64,000 nt of DNA, taken from assembly GCF_038024875.1 (NCBI RefSeq), contig NZ_CP136136.1, forward strand, positions 1 to 64,000, written 5' to 3'. Shown in pieces: positions 60,863-64,000 of the stretch. Origin of the DNA: Gordonia rubripertincta (GTDB taxonomy: Bacteria > Actinomycetota > Actinomycetes > Mycobacteriales > Mycobacteriaceae). The first letter of the stretch is position 1; the number at the start of each line of letters is the position of its first letter. Made by a program: the position numbers and the translations under genes. Below the pieces are notes generated by a model that saw only the letters and a list, made by a program, of their open reading frames with translations, had not been told where the DNA came from and searched no databases.

Positions 60863-62056
60863 ATGAGGATCTCCCGACGAGCCGAAGGGATCGCCCCGTT
60901 CTACGCGATGGAGTTCGCGCGGAACGCGGCCGAGCTGGAGGCGCAGGGCCACCACGTGGTGAAGCTCAACATCGGCGAACCCGACTTCGGACCGCCGCCC
61001 GCGGTTCTCGCGGCAGCCCGTGAGGCCTGTGACGGCCGGCCGCTCGCGTACACCGGTGCACTCGGCCTCCCGGAGCTGCGGGCCGCGATCGCGGACTTCT
61101 ACGGGCACCATTTCGGCGCGCATGTCGACCCTCGACGGGTCGCGGTCACCTCCGGCGCCTCGGCCGCTCTGCTCATGGCGTGCGCGGCCCTCATCGATCC
61201 CGGCGACGGGGTGCTCATCGGGGATCCCTCGTACCCGTGCAACCGCCAGTTCGCCCACGCCTTCGGTGCTCGGGTCGACCTGATCGAGACCACCGCGGAA
61301 TCGCGCTTCCAGTTGACGACCGACGACGTCGAGCGGTCCTGGACCGACACCACCCGCGGTGTCATCGTCGCCACCCCGTCGAATCCCACCGGTACCTCGA
61401 TGCCCTACGACGAGCTGGTCGCGATGACCGATCTCGTCGCCGCGCGCGGCGGCTGGTCCATCGTCGACGAGATCTACCTCGGTCTCTCCGACCCCGGTCC
61501 GGACGGGCACGCGCCGCGAAGCATCCTCGCGACCGACACCCCGGGAACGGCCGAGACAGTCGTGATCAACAGCTTCTCCAAGTACTTCGGCATGACCGGC
61601 TGGCGCCTGGGCTGGTGCATCGTGCCCGACGAGCTGGTCGGGGTCATCGAACGCCTCGCGCAGAACTTCTACGTCTGTCCGCCCACCCCGTCCCAGTACG
61701 CCGCGCGGGCCTGCTTCACCCCGGAGTCCCTGGCGGTCGCCGAGGACAACCGGCGCGAGTTCGCACGTCGCCGGCACCTCGTCATCGACGGGCTCGCGCG
61801 CATCGGGCTCGACGTACCGGTCGTCCCCGACGGGGCGTTCTACGTCTACATCGACGTGAGTTCGACCGGACTGAGCTCGGCGGAGTTCTGCGATCGGGCC
61901 CTCCGCGAGGCGCGCGTCGCCCTCACCCCGGGCAAGGACTTCGGGTTCGCCGGCGCCGATCGCTTCGTCCGGCTGTCCTACGCGGCGTCGACCGAGGACC
62001 TGACTCTCGCGATCGATCGGCTCGGCGCGTTCGTGGGGGCCGGAAACCCCGCGTGA
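60863..62056 (+). CDS. PLP-dependent class I/II aminotransferase
   Basis: A 397-residue fold-type I aminotransferase. LNIGEPDFGPPP at the N-terminus, YTGALGLPELRAAIADFY, ATPSNPTGTSMPYDEL, IVDEIYLGLSD, and the PLP lysine in SFSKYFGMTGWRLGW (about residue 236), then the Arg binding the substrate carboxylate in FVRLSYAAS. It probably acts on a neutral or aromatic amino acid; substrate not assigned. ATG 60863. No operon partner. Confidence 0.92.
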   Translation: MRISRRAEGIAPFYAMEFARNAAELEAQGHHVVKLNIGEPDFGPPPAVLAAAREACDGRPLAYTGALGLPELRAAIADFYGHHFGAHVDPRRVAVTSGASAALLMACAALIDPGDGVLIGDPSYPCNRQFAHAFGARVDLIETTAESRFQLTTDDVERSWTDTTRGVIVATPSNPTGTSMPYDELVAMTDLVAARGGWSIVDEIYLGLSDPGPDGHAPRSILATDTPGTAETVVINSFSKYFGMTGWRLGWCIVPDELVGVIERLAQNFYVCPPTPSQYAARACFTPESLAVAEDNRREFARRRHLVIDGLARIGLDVPVVPDGAFYVYIDVSSTGLSSAEFCDRALREARVALTPGKDFGFAGADRFVRLSYAASTEDLTLAIDRLGAFVGAGNPA

Positions 62057-62148
62057 CCCGCGACCGACGTCGAACCGCGTACCGCGAGGCGGCCGGGCCC
62101 CGGACCGCTGACGCCGACCTGCGATGACCACCGCTACGCCCGCCTGAC

Positions 62149-62220
62149 TCCCGGGCCTCGATCCACCAACTCCTCACCCACACAGCGGGTTTCGGGCACT
62201 TCCTCGTCGACGACACCTAC
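62149..62220 (+). pseudogene. possible relic of a serine hydrolase (class C beta-lactamase-like)
   Basis: One frame gives SIHQLLTHTAGFGHFLVDD, the stretch that follows the SxxK motif in beta-lactamase-like serine hydrolases (xIxxLLTHTAG). No SxxK before it and no continuation after it can be found; the flanks are short of similarity. The rest of 62057-62389 has no gene I can support. A decayed fragment is the best reading, on short evidence. Confidence 0.4.
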
Positions 62221-62479
62221 CGCCGGCCCGCAGCCGATCCACGCCTTCGCGTTCGACGACGTCGCCCTTCCCACCGGCCCGGCCGACTCCCAGAAATCTG
62301 GGGGCACATCGGTTCCAGAGGTTCCGCCGCGACATTTCCGGCGTTCGAGGGATGGCGGGAACAAAAGGTGCTCAGCGACTCTGAGTGCCATGAACACATC
62401 GGGACCCGCGGTGCGGAACACCGCACCCGACCCCGCTCCACCATCCGCTCCGATCACCGAACCGCGAAGGAACCCCACC

Positions 62480-63862
62480 GTGTCCATCACCTCCGAACCG
62501 ATCGACTTCACCGACCTCGACGCCCTCGTCACCGCCGTCGCAGGTCCCGTCCTGACTCCGACCGACGACGGTTACACCGCCGAACTGACCGGGTTCAACC
62601 TGGTCGCCATCCCGGCCGCCCAGGTCGTCGTCGGCGCGACCGGCGCCGAAGACGTCGCCGCCGCAGTGCGATACGCGCGGGCCAACGGACTGCGGGTCGG
62701 CGCCCGGGCCACCGGACACGGGGCCCCGATCGAGGGGCGCGGCACGGTCGTCGTCACCACCTCGCGAATGACCGACATCGTCGTCGACCCGGTCACCAGG
62801 ACCGCCCGCGTCGGTGCCGGCGTCCGCTGGCGTGACCTCGCCGCGGCCACCGCTCCTCACGGACTGACCGGGCTGGCCGGCTCGTCGTCGTCGGTCGGCG
62901 TGGTCGGCTACCACCTGGGCGGCGGCCTCAGTCCGCTCGGACGCCGATTCGGTTGGGCCGCAGATCATGTCCGGTCGATCGAACTGGTGACCGCGGACGG
63001 GATCGTCCGCACGGTCGACCCCTCGGCCGGTTCTGATCTGTACTGGGCGATCCTCGGCGGACGCGATGGCTTCGGCATCGTCACCGCCATCGAGTTCGAC
63101 CTCTTCGAGCTCCCCACCGTCTACGGCGGCGGCATCTTCTTCGCCGGCTCGGCGGCGGCCGACGTTCTCCACGCCTGGCGTGAATGGGCGCCGACGCTGC
63201 CGGAGGAGGCCGGCACCTCGGTCGCGATACTGCGCCTCCCGCCGGACCCCAACCTGCCGGCCCCGTTGCAGGGGCAGCTCGCGGTGCATGTCCGCTACAC
63301 CCACACCGGCGACCCGGTCACCGCGGCAGCGCTTCTCGCCCCCATGCGCTCGGCGGGCCCCATCCTGCTCGAGAACATCGACGTGCTGCCGACCGCTGCT
63401 CTCGACGCCGTGCACATGGACCCGCCCGGCCCGATGCCCTCCGCCGAGCGCGGCAGCGTCCTGCGCGAGTTCCCGGCGTCGGCCGTCGACGCCCTTCTCG
63501 AGGTCGCCGGGCCGCACGTCGCGAGCCCCCTGGCCATCGTCGAGGTCCGCCTGATGGGCGGTGCGCTGACGCAGCCGCAGCGCGTACCCAACGCGATCGC
63601 CGGTCGCCACGGCGCCTTCAACGTGATCGCGATCGGAGTGCCCGCCGGTCCCCTCGGCGACCAGGTCGGCGCACATCTGACCGCGGTCACCCGGGCCGTC
63701 GCGCCGTGGTCGGCCGGTGCACTGCTGAACTTCTGCGGACTCGACGCCGCCGAACGTGAGCAGCTCTGGACACCCGACCAGCGGGTGCGCCTCGAGACGA
63801 TCCGCCGCCGTCACGACCCGACCGGGGTCCTCCGGGTGGATGATCCCAGCTTTGTGGGATAG
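62480..63862 (+). CDS. FAD-binding PCMH/BBE-type oxidoreductase
   Basis: A berberine-bridge-like flavoenzyme, 460 residues from GTG 62480. FAD-domain motifs VVVGATGAEDVAAAVRYA, GARATGHGA (His for covalent FAD), GAGVRWRDL and GSSSSVGVVGYHLGGG, then WAILGGRDGFGIVTAIEF, shown by GGRDGFGIVTAIEF. It ends with RHDPTGVLRV. GTG 62480 has AAGGA about 9 bases upstream; ATG 62390 would add 30 low-complexity residues without a ribosome site. The Cys of bicovalent BBE enzymes is absent from the second flavin loop. Substrate unknown. Confidence 0.86.
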   Translation: MSITSEPIDFTDLDALVTAVAGPVLTPTDDGYTAELTGFNLVAIPAAQVVVGATGAEDVAAAVRYARANGLRVGARATGHGAPIEGRGTVVVTTSRMTDIVVDPVTRTARVGAGVRWRDLAAATAPHGLTGLAGSSSSVGVVGYHLGGGLSPLGRRFGWAADHVRSIELVTADGIVRTVDPSAGSDLYWAILGGRDGFGIVTAIEFDLFELPTVYGGGIFFAGSAAADVLHAWREWAPTLPEEAGTSVAILRLPPDPNLPAPLQGQLAVHVRYTHTGDPVTAAALLAPMRSAGPILLENIDVLPTAALDAVHMDPPGPMPSAERGSVLREFPASAVDALLEVAGPHVASPLAIVEVRLMGGALTQPQRVPNAIAGRHGAFNVIAIGVPAGPLGDQVGAHLTAVTRAVAPWSAGALLNFCGLDAAEREQLWTPDQRVRLETIRRRHDPTGVLRVDDPSFVG

Positions 63863-63894
63863 ACATCGATGCAGCTCAGGAACATCATTGCCAG

Positions 63895-64000
63895 ATGACA
63901 TCGAGCCTGACCGCCGAGCGCGTGCGCCGCGACATCGAAGTCGTGGCGCACGCCGGTCTCGGCCTCGACGACTTCTTCGCGGAAACCGTGGATTCGTTAC
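63895..64000 (+). CDS. LuxR-type HTH regulator, partial
   Basis: Only 35 codons are in the window: MTSSLTAERVRRDIEVVAHA then LGLDDFFAETVDSL. This is the usual N-terminus of a family of actinobacterial GAF/LuxR-type regulators, but the HTH itself lies past the right edge. It is 32 bases after the flavoenzyme gene and may control it. The family call is tentative. Confidence 0.5.
   Translation, partial: MTSSLTAERVRRDIEVVAHAGLGLDDFFAETVDSL

Noticed and set aside
1..64000. tRNA or rRNA genes
   Set aside because: I saw no cloverleaf-like or rRNA-like segment, but by eye this is not a decisive search; a covariance-model scan would settle it.

Overview
The window is high-GC, tightly packed DNA from an actinobacterium of the order Mycobacteriales. 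Gene order over most of 1-43 kb follows the Mycobacterium tuberculosis Rv3194c-Rv3226c block: PDZ protease, zincin, E1-like protein, ABC1 kinase, whiB7, uvrD2, mycoredoxin, nudC, K+ channel, adnB/adnA, lipV, alkyltransferase-like protein, the Rv3205c homologue, moeZ, DUF3152, TetR, DUF3107, ferritin-like protein, rhlE, the Rv3212 homologue, parA, the Rv3217c and Rv3218 homologues, whiB1, pdtaS, biotinyl protein, rshA and sigH. The DUF2236 protein, the LpqH-type lipoprotein and general gene content suggest Gordonia or a close relative. That genus call is inference, not proof.

Layout. 0-4.3 kb: YlbL-like protease (partial), zincin, E1/TOMM-like protein and ABC1 kinase. 4.3-7.4 kb: whiB7 with a long regulated leader, then uvrD2. 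7.4-18 kb: redox and DNA-repair genes (mycoredoxin, nudC, adnAB, lipV, alkyltransferase-like protein). 18-24.5 kb: a nitrate/nitrite assimilation operon (narK-nirB-nirD-nnaR-chelatase) inserted in the conserved block. 24.7-34.5 kb: conserved core. 34.7-37 kb: lipid kinase and a broken MFS gene. 37-40.8 kb: whiB1, pdtaS, ribosomal protein bL37 and sigH-rshA. 41-52 kb: ybaK, SRAP, an alcohol dehydrogenase, an ABC exporter with its TetR, a flavin monooxygenase, an ATP-grasp ligase, an MFS permease and malQ. 52-64 kb: accessory genes including an IS256-family element, a broken ParA-like ATPase, a probably 5'-truncated DUF2236 gene and small membrane or secreted proteins.

Regulation is unusually legible. 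There are three SigH-type promoters (sigH, mycoredoxin, moeZ), a WhiB7-type promoter and attenuator before whiB7, a CRP-type palindrome before whiB1, paired TetR-type operators before the ABC exporter, a palindromic operator before the flavin monooxygenase, and a GlnR-like box before narK.

The most striking anomaly is that four minus-strand genes (nirB, narK, an MFS transporter, a ParA-like ATPase) are each broken by one extra base at the same heptamer. It reads TGGGGTG on the coding strand, where the homologous frame needs TGGGTG. Removing one G restores a full-length protein in every case. This may be a systematic sequencing error or real homopolymer slippage. The sequence alone cannot decide.
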